A DNA stretch of 59,693 nt. Origin: DASWIP01 sp036397635. GTDB taxonomy: Bacteria > Actinomycetota > AC-67. The notes under the pieces are model-generated. The model saw nothing but the letters and a program-made list of their open reading frames with translations, did not search any database and was not told the origin of the DNA. The DNA lies in contig DASWIP010000015.1 of NCBI GenBank assembly GCA_036397635.1, positions 1 through 59,693 of the forward strand, written 5' to 3'. Below, piece by piece: positions 7,809-16,225 of the stretch (positions are counted from its first letter, which is position 1; every line of letters begins with the position of its first letter). The translations under genes were made by a program, and so were the position numbers.

Positions 7809-9388
7809 CGCGCTTCTCGGCGTGCGTCGCCTCACCGCACCGCCACGCCTCCGAGGCGGGGCTGGCCGTGCTGCGCGATGGTGGCAACGCGCTCGACGCC
7901 GCGATCGCGACCAACCTGGTGCTGGGGGTGGTGACGCCGTACCACTGCGGCTACGGCGGCGACGTGTTCGCGATGGTGTGGGACGGCGAGGCCGTGCGCG
8001 GGTACCTCGGCGCCGGCGCGGCCCCCCGGGATGCGTCGCGCGAGGAGATCGTCCGCCGCGCCGGCGCCGAGCAGATGCCGCTGTTCGGCGCGTTGCCGGT
8101 CACCGTGCCGGGTGCGGTGCGCGGCTGGTTCGATCTGCTCGAGCGATACGGCTCCCGGTCGTTCGGTGATCTGGCAAGGCACGCGGTCGCGCGCGCGCGC
8201 GACGGTTTCGAGGTTGGGCCGCTCGCCGAGGAGTACGTCGCGCGCGCGCGCATGCTCTACGCCGGCGAGGAGGAGTGGACGCGCATCTTCGGCGACCTTC
8301 TGGCGGGCGACCGGCTGGTCCAGCCAGAGCTGGCGCAGACTATCGAGCTGCTCGCATCGGACGGGCCGGATGCGTTCTACGGCGGGCCGATCGGGCAGGC
8401 GATCGCCGCCGAGATCGGGATGCGCGGAGGGTTGCTCGATCTCGATGACCTGCGCGCGCACGCGGGGGAGTGGGTGGCGCCGCTGGAGGCCGCGTACCGC
8501 GATCTGCGCGTGCTGGAGCTACCGCCGCCGACCCAAGGCGTGACCGTACTGGAGGCGCTGCGGATCCTCGACGGCCTCCCCCAGAATGATCGCGACGGTT
8601 CCGCCGTGGGCGACCCCGGCCGTCTCGCCGCCGGCGATGAGGTTGCACGCGTCCACGCGAGCATCGAAGCGGTCAAGATGGCTCTCGCCGATCGCGACCT
8701 GACCGTGACCGAGTCTCGCTGGATGACGGTGCCTGCGTCGCGTCTGCTGCGCGAGGACGTGATCGCCGAGCGGCGCGCGCGCCTCGACCCGTCGGCCGCC
8801 GTTGCGGCGCCGCCCGGTCGACCCGCTCGCGGCGGCACCGCGTTCATCTGCGCCGCCGACGCCGGCGGGATGATGGTGAGCCTGATCCAGTCGAACTGGA
8901 TCGGCTTCGGCTCGGGCATCGTCGTGTCCGGCTGGGGGATCGGGCTGCAAAACCGCGGCTCAGCCTTCTCGCTTGATCCGAAGCATCCGAACGTGATCGC
9001 GCCGCGGAAGCGCACGCTTCACACGCTGATCCCCGGGATGGCGTTCCGCGGCGCCGAGCCCGTGCTCGCGTTCGGCTCGATGGGCGGCGACGGGCAGGCG
9101 CAGACACACGTGCAGTTGCTCGGGCGGCTGGTCGACGAAGGCTTGGATCCGTCGGCTGCGGTGGACGCGCCGCGCTGGGTCGTGCGCGTCAACGACTGGA
9201 GCGTCATCGCCGAGGACCGCATCCCCGCCGAGGTGATCGAGGGCCTGCGCACGCGCGGCCACCGCGTCCGGGTCACGGGGTCCTACGACTCGGTCATGGG
9301 GCATGCGCACGTCATCGCGCGCGCGCCGAGTGGCGGATACGAGGCCGGCAGCGACCCGCGCGCGGAAGGCACGGCGCTTGGGTTTTAG
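7805..9388 (+). CDS. Gamma-glutamyltransferase-family Ntn hydrolase
   Basis: The 527-residue protein has the N-terminal GGT block A-S-E-A-G-L-A-V-L-R-D-G-G-N-A-L-D-A-A-I-A. The mid-protein G-G-T at residue 345 should be the autocatalytic cleavage site and N-terminal nucleophile Thr. Downstream is S-L-I-Q-S-N-W-I-G-F-G-S-G-I-V. The family cleaves gamma-glutamyl amides or related acyl amides. No signal peptide is visible, unlike classical periplasmic GGT, so a cytosolic acylase or HpxW-like amidohydrolase role is possible. The GTG start overlaps the preceding stop by four bases. Confidence 0.85.
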   Translation: MTRFSACVASPHRHASEAGLAVLRDGGNALDAAIATNLVLGVVTPYHCGYGGDVFAMVWDGEAVRGYLGAGAAPRDASREEIVRRAGAEQMPLFGALPVTVPGAVRGWFDLLERYGSRSFGDLARHAVARARDGFEVGPLAEEYVARARMLYAGEEEWTRIFGDLLAGDRLVQPELAQTIELLASDGPDAFYGGPIGQAIAAEIGMRGGLLDLDDLRAHAGEWVAPLEAAYRDLRVLELPPPTQGVTVLEALRILDGLPQNDRDGSAVGDPGRLAAGDEVARVHASIEAVKMALADRDLTVTESRWMTVPASRLLREDVIAERRARLDPSAAVAAPPGRPARGGTAFICAADAGGMMVSLIQSNWIGFGSGIVVSGWGIGLQNRGSAFSLDPKHPNVIAPRKRTLHTLIPGMAFRGAEPVLAFGSMGGDGQAQTHVQLLGRLVDEGLDPSAAVDAPRWVVRVNDWSVIAEDRIPAEVIEGLRTRGHRVRVTGSYDSVMGHAHVIARAPSGGYEAGSDPRAEGTALGF

Positions 9389-9420
9389 GCTGCGGCTCGG
9401 GTCTTAGGCCGGGCTGCGGT

Positions 9421-9498
9421 TCCGTTCGCCCTGACCGACGCGTGAGGTGGTGCGGCGCGGCTCCGTTCGACCTGACCGACGCGTGAGGTGGGGCGGCG
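9421..9498 (+). repeat. Two-copy 37-bp direct repeat upstream of recO
   Basis: Two nearly identical 37-bp units, 9421-9457 and 9462-9498, start TCCGTTCG and end GCGGCG, differ at two or so positions and repeat with a 41-bp period. They fill most of the gap between the GGT-family gene and recO. There are only two units with a 4-bp spacer, so this is not a CRISPR. It may be a slipped duplication or a double operator close to the recO start. Confidence 0.8.
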
Positions 9499-9517
9499 CC
9501 CGTAGGATGGGCGCGCG

Positions 9518-10237
9518 ATGGCGCTGTACAAGGAGCAGGGCATCGTCCTGCGGACCATGAATCTCGGTGAGGCCGATCGCATCGTGACGATCCTGACCCA
9601 GGGGATCGGCAAGGTACGGGCGGTCGCCAAAGGCGTGCGCAAGACCAAATCGCGGTTCGGGGCGCGCCTCGAGCCGTTCACGCACGTGGACCTGCTGCTG
9701 TACGAGGGGCGCGAGCTGGACATCGTCACCCAAGCCGACATCATCAGCCCGTTCGCGCAGATCCGGGCCGACTACGGGCGGTTCGTGGCCGGTGAGATGA
9801 TCCTGGAGGCGGCCGAGAAGATCATCGAGGAGCGCGAGCGCAACACGCGGATGTTCATGTTGGTGCTCTCGGCGCTGCGGCGGCTGTGCGAGCCAGACGC
9901 CGACGCGCCCACGGTCGCCGACGCGTTCCTGCTCCGCCTCACCTCGCTGGCCGGGTTCTCGCCGTCGCTGACCGCGTGCGCCGAATGCGGCCGCACGGGC
10001 GAGCGCATGCGCTTCTCGATCCAGCAGGGCGGGACGGTGTGTGCCGACTGCCGGATGGGCGCGACCTTGACGGTCGCCGAGGAGACGGTCCCGTATCTGA
10101 TCGACCTGATGGACCGGGGCACCGCCGAGATCGCCGCGTCCGATCGCGTGCGCCGTGAAGGCTCGAACATCGTGCGCGCCTACCTCGAGTATCACGTGAA
10201 CCGGCCGCTGCGGTCCTGGACCCACGTGCCGCGCTGA
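9518..10237 (+). CDS. recO: DNA repair protein RecO
   Basis: The 239-residue RecFOR-pathway mediator helps load RecA onto SSB-coated ssDNA. The N-terminal OB fold contains G-I-V-L-R-T-M-N-L-G-E-A-D-R-I-V and V-R-K-T-K-S-R-F-G-A-R-L-E-P-F. A four-cysteine zinc site (C-A-E-C and C-A-D-C, about residues 153-178) lies in the helical C-terminal domain. The stop codon shares a base with the uppS ATG, so the two genes are probably coupled; era-recO-uppS clustering is common. Confidence 0.93.
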   Translation: MALYKEQGIVLRTMNLGEADRIVTILTQGIGKVRAVAKGVRKTKSRFGARLEPFTHVDLLLYEGRELDIVTQADIISPFAQIRADYGRFVAGEMILEAAEKIIEERERNTRMFMLVLSALRRLCEPDADAPTVADAFLLRLTSLAGFSPSLTACAECGRTGERMRFSIQQGGTVCADCRMGATLTVAEETVPYLIDLMDRGTAEIAASDRVRREGSNIVRAYLEYHVNRPLRSWTHVPR

Positions 10238-11025
10238 TGGCACGCGCAAGCTCTGGCTCGTCGGCGCGCGCCCGTCCGGGGGCGCGGGCGCGTCCGAGGG
10301 CGCGGGCGCGTTCGAGGGGGCGCGGCGACGTGCCCGTGCACGTCGCCATCGTGATGGACGGCAACGGCCGCTGGGCGGCCGAACAGGGGCTGCCGCGCAC
10401 CCGCGGGCATCGCGAGGGCGAGAAGGCGGTCGCGCGCGCCGTGCACGCGGCCGACGAGCTGGGCGTGCGCTGGCTGACCATGTATGCGTTCTCGACCGAG
10501 AACTGGCGGCGACCCAAGCCCGAGGTTCGGTTCCTGCTCAACGACACCGAGCGGTTCGTCGAGGAGCGCCGCGAGGAGTTCCACGCGATGAACGTCCGGA
10601 TGCGCTGGATCGGACGCCGCGACTGGCGCGTGCCCAAGCGCATCTCGAACATCATCGACGAGACGATCGAGATGACGCGCCGCAATACCGGCATGACCTT
10701 GACGATCGCGTTCAACTACGGCGGCCGGGCCGAGATCATCGACGCCGCGCGCGCGCTGGCGACCGACGCTGCAAGGCGGCATCTCGATCCGGCGAAGATC
10801 GACGAGCGCGCGCTCGCGCGGCGCCTCTACGACCCCGAGCTGCCCGACGTTGACCTGTTCATCCGCACCGGCGGCGAGCAGCGCGTCTCGAACTACCTGC
10901 TCTGGCAGGCCTCCTACGCCGAGCTGGTCTTCCTGGACGTGCTGTGGCCGGATTTCGACGCGACGCACCTCGATGCCGCGGTGGACGAGTATCGTTCCAG
11001 GCGGCGGCGGTTCGGGAGGGTGTGA
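10237..11025 (+). CDS. uppS: Isoprenyl transferase, undecaprenyl/polyprenyl-diphosphate synthase type
   Basis: The 262-residue cis-prenyltransferase adds isopentenyl units to make the C50/C55 lipid carrier for cell-wall synthesis. The signature V-A-I-V-M-D-G-N-G-R-W-A supplies the catalytic Asp. Y-A-F-S-T-E-N-W-R-R-P and D-L-F-I-R-T-G-G-E-Q-R are also intact. The first 30 residues are an Arg/Ala/Gly/Pro low-complexity leader encoded by an 18-bp tandem duplication (10281-10316); translation might instead start at GTG 10330. A second, Rv1086-like cis-prenyltransferase is encoded on the other strand at 13942-14712. Confidence 0.92.
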   Translation: MARASSGSSARARPGARARPRARARSRGRGDVPVHVAIVMDGNGRWAAEQGLPRTRGHREGEKAVARAVHAADELGVRWLTMYAFSTENWRRPKPEVRFLLNDTERFVEERREEFHAMNVRMRWIGRRDWRVPKRISNIIDETIEMTRRNTGMTLTIAFNYGGRAEIIDAARALATDAARRHLDPAKIDERALARRLYDPELPDVDLFIRTGGEQRVSNYLLWQASYAELVFLDVLWPDFDATHLDAAVDEYRSRRRRFGRV

Positions 11026-11028
11026 GCC

Positions 11029-11619
11029 GTGGAGATGCAGGGGGTCGAGAAACGGGTTCTGCGCAGCGACGTCTGGCGCGTGCTCGCCCAGCGGACCGTG
11101 CTGCCGTGGGTGTTGCGTTTCGACGACCTGCCGAAGGTTGCCGACGTGCTCGAGGTCGGCGCCGGCGCCGGGTTCAACGCCGAGAAGCTGCTCGAGACGT
11201 TCCCGGCGTGGAACCTGACCGTGACCGACCTGGACGAGCAGCTGCTCGCCGGCGCGCGCGATCGGCTGAAGCGCTTCGGCGACCGCGCGCGCTGCGAGGT
11301 CGTGGACGCGACCACGCTGCCCTACGACGACGCGGCGTTCGACGTAGTGATCTCGCTGGGCGTCTGGCATCACGTCGGCGATTGGGAGAAGGCGCTGGGT
11401 GAGTGCGCGCGCGTACTGAAGCCGGGCGCGCGGCTGGTGCTGGTGGACCTGCTGGCCGGGTTCTTCAAAGGGCCGGTCGCGCGGATGTTCCCGCCCGAGC
11501 GGACCTACTCGATCAACGAGCTGCGCGAGGCTCTGGGTGCCGCGGGCTTCGGCCGCTGGCGCTTCCGCGCTGCCGGGAACCTGTGGTATCGCCTGGTCGC
11601 GGAAGCATCGGCGCGGTAG
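11029..11619 (+). CDS. Class I SAM-dependent methyltransferase
   Basis: The 196-residue cytoplasmic protein has a Rossmann methyltransferase core: motif I V-L-E-V-G-A-G-A-G-F-N, an acidic post-I strand T-V-T-D-L-D-E, and motif D-V-V-I-S-L-G-V-W-H-H-V-G. It is closest in style to UbiE/COQ5-like or Methyltransf_11 proteins. The substrate cannot be assigned. It starts 3 bases after uppS with GTG, so it is probably in the recO-uppS transcript; a role in lipid or quinone modification would fit but is unsupported. Confidence 0.8.
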   Translation: MEMQGVEKRVLRSDVWRVLAQRTVLPWVLRFDDLPKVADVLEVGAGAGFNAEKLLETFPAWNLTVTDLDEQLLAGARDRLKRFGDRARCEVVDATTLPYDDAAFDVVISLGVWHHVGDWEKALGECARVLKPGARLVLVDLLAGFFKGPVARMFPPERTYSINELREALGAAGFGRWRFRAAGNLWYRLVAEASAR

Positions 11620-11661
11620 CCGCGCGTAGTGAGGCTGCGCGCGCGCGGCGGCGCGAACGGC

Positions 11662-11708
11662 GAGCCGCCGGCCCATCGCCCTGCGGGACGGTGGGATGCC
11701 GGCGGCTC
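11662..11708. terminator. Long hairpin between convergent genes
   Basis: Perfect 11-bp arms GAGCCGCCGGC (11662-11672) and GCCGGCGGCTC (11698-11708) enclose a second, nearly perfect inner stem (CCATCG with CGGTGG). It lies between the ends of the plus-strand methyltransferase and the minus-strand secreted protein. There is no U-tract, so intrinsic termination is plausible but not certain. Confidence 0.5.
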
Positions 11709-11723
11709 GAAGTCGGGAACCGG

Positions 11724-13871
11724 TTACGAGTACAGGCGCGCGACGGTGGTCAGCGGGAACTCGAGGAATCGCCCGTAGCGCTCGCCGACGTTGACCAGCG
11801 TCGGCGGCAGGACGACCACGCGCTGCTCGCTGTCGATCTCGGTCAACGGCACCGTGGTCGCGGCGTTGTCGCTGTCGGCGATCAGCAGGATGTGCACGCC
11901 GTGCGTGCCGATCGAGCCTTGGAAGTACCGCTCGTCGCCGAACTCGTCGCCGAGGCCACGTTCATCGACGCCGGCGGTGAAACCGACGTCGATCGGATCG
12001 TCAGGCTGCCAGCACGTCCGGTCGATGTTCACGTCGCTGCCGGGCAGGCGGTAGGTGCGCGTCTCCTGGCTGCTGCGCTCGCGGCGGCGCGGACCCGGGT
12101 CGGTGCCGGTGCCGTCGTCGAAGCACGAGTCGTCCCGGTAGTAGGGGACGGTAAGGAAGGACTGCGCATCGCCGCCCGGCGTGTGGTCGCGGATCACGGT
12201 GCGCGCGACGATGGTGCCGTTGTCACCGGCGATCTGCTCCCACTGCAATGCCTGCACGCCCGAGAGCGTCGGGTCGGGCAGATCGATGCTCTGGTGGTAC
12301 TCCGACAGCTCGCAGATGCCGGCGCTCCGATACAGCGCGCGGTAGTCCTCGTCGTCCTGCGCGCCCCGGCCGTCGTACCAGGGGTTACACGGGTCGTCGA
12401 GGTTCCCGAACACCTCGTCGTTCTGCCCGTCGATCGGCACGCCGTCGGGCACGGTCGGGTTGTAGTAGGTCGAGACCATGCCCGCGTTGTAGTCCCACTG
12501 CGCGTAGATGCCGTCCAGCGGCGGGATGACGTGGACCCGCAGCGCGTCGCCCCACACGAAGAGGTCACGGTAGAAGATCTCGCGGCGCGCGTTGTTGGTC
12601 GAGGAGTCGGCGCCCCAGGTCTCGCGGATCGTGCGCACCGGGCCGACGCGCTCGCCCATCAGGATCGACGAGCCGCCCCAGTTCGTGTCCTCCTCCTCGT
12701 AGCCGCAGCACGGCGTCTCCGAGGACGGGTCCTGCTGGAACGCGCGCGCCTTCCATCGGTCGATGATGTCGGGCCCGTAGCTCCAGTCGCCCTCCTCATC
12801 GGATGACACGTGCAGCTCGGTCATCAGCCAGCGGCCTTCGTAGCGGAACGAGTAGCGCGGCGTGGTGATCCACGCGGTGTCCAGCGGCCGCCGTTGGCGG
12901 ATCACATAGTCGCCGTTCTCATCGACGATCGGTTCCCCGGTCGCCGCGTCGCAGATAGGCCCGTGCGGCGCGAGGCCGTAGCCGTCGTAGGAGGACTCGC
13001 TGAACACGAACAGGTCTGCGCCGAGGCGCGTCGGTCCGGCGTCGCGCTGATACCGAATGTAGGGCGAGTTCTCGGCACCGAAGGCCGGCTCTGGTCCGTC
13101 CTCGACCGCGAGCATCACGTACGCGAACGCGACGTGTTCGGGGTTGGACGGGTCGGTCACCGCGATCTCGACCGCCTGCTCGATCCCATCAGGGAGCGTG
13201 CTGCCGGGTGGCGCCTGCTCGGCGGCGTCCCTGTACATGAACACCAGCTCGTCGTCGTCGTCCAGCCCGACGACGGGATCGGGGGTCGTGGCAGGTCGTG
13301 AGCCGTCGCGCTCGGCGCGCGGACGCGGCTTGCACACGTCGTCGGGGTCGTTGTCGGTGAAGCGGAAGCCCTCGCGGTCGAAAGCGTAGGTGTTGTGCTG
13401 GTCGACCGTCGAGTAGAAGGCGAAGCCGCTGACGTTGTTGCTCAGGTAGCGCGTGAATCGCTCGTCCACCTGGAACGGGATCTGCTCGAAGCCCTCACCG
13501 GTCCAGCGGTAACCGAGCAGCTGCTCGACCGGCGCGCCCTGCAACGGGTTCCTGGGCAGCCGCGAGGACTGGTAGCAGTTGTGGTCGCCGGTGTCGTTGG
13601 GATCCCACTCGTTGGAACCCGGGTCGTAGCACTCGCTGCGGAGCTGCTCGGGCAGCATGCCCTGCACGTCCGCGGTCTCGTAGTTGGTGGGCACGCCCGG
13701 TTCGCGCAGGGTGGGGTCGGCCCCGGCGGACCACTGCGGGAACTGGGATCCCTTCATGATCACGGGGTCCACGCTGCGATCCTGGTGGACCGGGGTGTGG
13801 TCGGCGATCGCGCCGACGGGGGCGACCGAGGCGATGAGGGCGATGGCGATGATGGTCGAGCGCGCGCGCAT
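11724..13871 (-). CDS. Large secreted protein of unknown function
   Basis: The 715-residue protein has a clear Sec signal peptide (R-A-R-S-T-I-I-A-I-A-L-I-A-S-V-A-P-V-G, cleavage near A-I-A/D-H). The mature part is acidic and rich in Asp, Tyr, Trp and Pro, with scattered Cys that could form disulfides, such as C-C-G-Y and D-D-S-C-F-D-D-G. I do not recognise a catalytic family or a regular repeat. It is monocistronic, with the long hairpin at 11662-11708 at its 3' end. It is probably an extracellular or cell-wall-associated protein, one of several single exported genes in the window. Confidence 0.75.
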   Translation of the reverse strand: MRARSTIIAIALIASVAPVGAIADHTPVHQDRSVDPVIMKGSQFPQWSAGADPTLREPGVPTNYETADVQGMLPEQLRSECYDPGSNEWDPNDTGDHNCYQSSRLPRNPLQGAPVEQLLGYRWTGEGFEQIPFQVDERFTRYLSNNVSGFAFYSTVDQHNTYAFDREGFRFTDNDPDDVCKPRPRAERDGSRPATTPDPVVGLDDDDELVFMYRDAAEQAPPGSTLPDGIEQAVEIAVTDPSNPEHVAFAYVMLAVEDGPEPAFGAENSPYIRYQRDAGPTRLGADLFVFSESSYDGYGLAPHGPICDAATGEPIVDENGDYVIRQRRPLDTAWITTPRYSFRYEGRWLMTELHVSSDEEGDWSYGPDIIDRWKARAFQQDPSSETPCCGYEEEDTNWGGSSILMGERVGPVRTIRETWGADSSTNNARREIFYRDLFVWGDALRVHVIPPLDGIYAQWDYNAGMVSTYYNPTVPDGVPIDGQNDEVFGNLDDPCNPWYDGRGAQDDEDYRALYRSAGICELSEYHQSIDLPDPTLSGVQALQWEQIAGDNGTIVARTVIRDHTPGGDAQSFLTVPYYRDDSCFDDGTGTDPGPRRRERSSQETRTYRLPGSDVNIDRTCWQPDDPIDVGFTAGVDERGLGDEFGDERYFQGSIGTHGVHILLIADSDNAATTVPLTEIDSEQRVVVLPPTLVNVGERYGRFLEFPLTTVARLYS

Positions 13872-13941
13872 GGGATCCTCTCGGGCTAGGCGACAGGGTC
13901 AGCCCTGACTTCGCTACCGAAAGGTCGGATTCCTGCCGATA

Positions 13942-14712
13942 TCAGCGGCCGAAACGGCGGTGGCGCTGCTGATAGGCGCGGACGGCTCGCAGGAAGTCGA
14001 TCCGCCGGAAATCCGGCCAGTATGGGTCGCAGAAGTAGTACTCGGAGTGCGCGCTCTGCCAGAGCAGGAACCCGCTCATCCGTACTTCGCCGGAGGTGCG
14101 GATCACCAGATCGGGGTCGGGCAGGCCGGCGGTATACAGGTGCGCAGCGATCTCTTCGGGCGTGATCCGCTTCGCGGCCTCTGCCAGCTCGATGCCCTCT
14201 TCCGCGTAGGTCTCGAGGAGCCGTCTGGTGGCGTCGGCGATCTCTTGGCGGCCTCCGTAGCCGACCGCGACGTTCAGCAGCGACCCGGGGCGGCCCGCCG
14301 TCGCGTCGGCCGTCTCGACGAGCACCTCGCGGGTTCCCTCGGGCAGCAGATCCAACGCGCCGAGGGCGTTGATGCGCCAGCGGCCGGCGCGCGCGAGTCC
14401 TCGCACCTTGTCCTCGATGATCGCGAGCAGCGCGCCGACCTCTTCGGGGTCCCGCTCGAGGTTCTCGGTGGACAGCAGCCACAAGGTGACCACCTTGATG
14501 TCCAATTCCTCGCACCATCCGAGCAGCTCGTCGATCTTCTGCGCTCCCCGGCGATGCCCTTCGGCTGCGTCGGCGTAGCCCATCGCGGCCGCCCAGCGGC
14601 GGTTCCCATCCAGGATCACCCCGACGTGTTCGGGACGCTGGCCTCGCCGGACCTCATGCTCGAGGCGGCGCTCGTACGTCCGATAGATCAGGTCACGGGC
14701 TGTGAAGGCCAC
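13942..14712 (-). CDS. Short-chain cis-prenyltransferase, Z-farnesyl diphosphate synthase-like (Rv1086-like)
   Basis: The 256-residue enzyme resembles mycobacterial Rv1086, which makes omega,E,Z-farnesyl diphosphate for decaprenyl phosphate. Visible features are the N-terminal I-Y-R-T-Y-E-R-R-L, the catalytic V-I-L-D-G-N-R-R-W-A, L-L-S-T-E-N-L-E-R-D-P in place of the F-S-T-E-N-W-x-R-P of UppS, and D-L-V-I-R-T-S-G-E-V-R-M-S-G-F-L-L-W-Q-S. The GTG at 14712 matches the family N-terminus (V-A-F-T-A-R-D-L-I-Y); a longer in-frame extension is Arg/Pro-rich and unlikely. It is divergent from the HtrA-like gene, with 56 bases between the starts. With uppS it suggests a two-step Z-FPP then polyprenyl-PP route. 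Confidence 0.85.
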   Translation of the reverse strand: MAFTARDLIYRTYERRLEHEVRRGQRPEHVGVILDGNRRWAAAMGYADAAEGHRRGAQKIDELLGWCEELDIKVVTLWLLSTENLERDPEEVGALLAIIEDKVRGLARAGRWRINALGALDLLPEGTREVLVETADATAGRPGSLLNVAVGYGGRQEIADATRRLLETYAEEGIELAEAAKRITPEEIAAHLYTAGLPDPDLVIRTSGEVRMSGFLLWQSAHSEYYFCDPYWPDFRRIDFLRAVRAYQQRHRRFGR

Positions 14713-14768
14713 GTCCCGAGCGTAGCACCGACGGAAATATCCAGGCGGGCCGCGGCGTCTCATACGTC

Positions 14769-15821
14769 GTGAGGACTCGCATCCATCCCCTTGGGTCGGC
14801 CGGCGGCTCGGCTGGCGGCGACCTGGATCTGACCTCGCCTTCGGATCCGGCCGAGCCTTCGGATCCGGCCGAGGGGGAAGCGCTGGACGCGTATTCGCGC
14901 GTCGTGACCGGTGTTGCCGAGACGCTTGCGCCATCGGTGGTCAACCTTCGGGTGAGCCGCCGCGGGCGGCAAGGACGCGTCGAGGGTGGCGGGTCGGGCG
15001 TCGTGATCTCACCCGACGGGTTCATCTTGACCTCTGCTCACGTCGTCGACGGAAGCGAGCGCGGCGCGGCCACCTTCGCCGACGGGATGGAGGCGGGTAT
15101 CGACGTCATCGGAGCCGATGCCCTGTCGGATCTGGCGGTGGTTCGAGTTTCCGACGGGGGCCCACTCATGCCCGCCACCCTTGGCGACGCCTCGGGTCTG
15201 CGGGTCGGGCAACTGGTGATCGCGATCGGCAGTCCGCTGGGTTTCGCAGGATCGGTGACCGCCGGGGTCGTGAGCGCATTGGGGCGCGCGTTCCCCACTC
15301 AGCAGGGGCGTGTCACGCGCATCATCGAGAACGTGATCCAGACCGACGCCGCGCTGCACCCCGGCAATTCGGGAGGCGCGCTCGCCGACAGCAGGGGACA
15401 GGTGATCGGGATCAATACCGCCGTTGCCGGACCCGGCTTCGGCCAGGGACTGGGCCTCGCCGTGCCGATCAACGACGCGACTCGGCGGATCATCGCCGCG
15501 CTGATCGCCGAGGGGCGGGTCGTGCGCGCCTACCTCGGCATCGCTGGCGGGCCGCGTCCGTTGCCGCCGCGCGTCGCGCGCGAGGTCGGACGCGACCGCG
15601 GCATCGAGGTGGTCGAGGTCGTGCCGGGAAGCCCAGCTGCGCGCGCACGCGTCAGGCCGGAGGACCTGCTGCTCGACATCGATGGTGTTCCTGTCGCGAG
15701 CATGGAGGACCTGCAGCGTCTGATGGACGGCTCGGTCATCGGCCACCGCCTCGAGCTGCGGTTGTTCCGCGACGCGCGGATCATCGCGATCCGTGTCGAG
15801 CCTGTCGAACTGCGCGCATAG
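14769..15821 (+). CDS. HtrA/DegP-like trypsin-fold serine protease with PDZ domain
   Basis: The 350-residue protease has a complete catalytic triad: His in T-S-A-H-V-V-D-G, Asp in A-L-S-D-L-A-V, and Ser in H-P-G-N-S-G-G-A-L. A C-terminal PDZ domain (about residues 255-345) follows. No signal peptide or transmembrane segment is visible, only a Ser/Pro/Asp/Glu linker containing a perfect 18-bp tandem duplication (14838-14855 and 14856-14873, two S-D-P-A-E-P units). The protein is therefore either cytosolic or started further upstream. The GTG start lies in the 56-bp divergent gap with the Z-FPP synthase gene. Confidence 0.88.
   Translation: MRTRIHPLGSAGGSAGGDLDLTSPSDPAEPSDPAEGEALDAYSRVVTGVAETLAPSVVNLRVSRRGRQGRVEGGGSGVVISPDGFILTSAHVVDGSERGAATFADGMEAGIDVIGADALSDLAVVRVSDGGPLMPATLGDASGLRVGQLVIAIGSPLGFAGSVTAGVVSALGRAFPTQQGRVTRIIENVIQTDAALHPGNSGGALADSRGQVIGINTAVAGPGFGQGLGLAVPINDATRRIIAALIAEGRVVRAYLGIAGGPRPLPPRVAREVGRDRGIEVVEVVPGSPAARARVRPEDLLLDIDGVPVASMEDLQRLMDGSVIGHRLELRLFRDARIIAIRVEPVELRA
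14838..14873 (+). repeat. Perfect 18-bp tandem duplication in HtrA linker
   Basis: Two identical adjacent 18-mers (14838-14855, 14856-14873), each starting CCTTCGGATC, encode two copies of a Pro-Ser-Asp-Pro-Ala-Glu unit before the protease domain. The unit length keeps the reading frame, so the copy number could vary without breaking the gene. Confidence 0.9.
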
Positions 15822-16225
15822 GCCTTTCCGGCTAGGCATTTCTTCGGAACCACGCTGCGCGTTCTCCGGATGTCCTGTGGTGTCGCACGACCCCATACTG
15901 CAGGCATGAGGTCCCGGAGGAGTCGGGACCGCGGTGATTCACCGCATGGCTCTGGGGAGAGCGACGTGAGGCGATGCATGGGGATGCGGGCAGCAGCGGT
16001 TGGGACCGCCGCTCGCGTCGCACGGAGCCGGCGCCGTTGCAGGCCCGGCTCCCTTCCCCGGCCCGCGGTGAGACGCATTGAAGGACGCAAACGCACCGGC
16101 TTCTCGTGTTCGTTCGGTTCCACGGCTTCGGTCCGGAGAAGTTCCTGCCATCGGCGCTTGCACGGGCCGATGACGGTGATCCGGCGATCCAGGGGGCGGC
16201 ACGGTGGCCACGAGGGGAGGGAACC
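15822..16225. other. 404-bp intergenic leader before surface-protein gene
   Basis: No convincing gene is seen on either strand. The segment holds several short GC-rich hairpins, for example GTCCCGG (about 15912) with a partner CGGGACC near 15929. It probably contains the promoter and a long 5' leader of the 16226 gene, ending in the RBS GGGGAGGGAA. I compared it by eye with c-di-GMP and c-di-AMP riboswitch cores and found no match. Confidence 0.4.

Noticed and set aside
9421..9498. Possible CRISPR from spaced direct repeats (also 29251-29328)
   Set aside because: Only two units each, with spacers of 2-4 bases and no cas genes.
15822..16225. c-di-GMP or c-di-AMP riboswitch upstream of the surface protein
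   Set aside because: GC-rich hairpins exist but the conserved loop sequences of those classes were not found.
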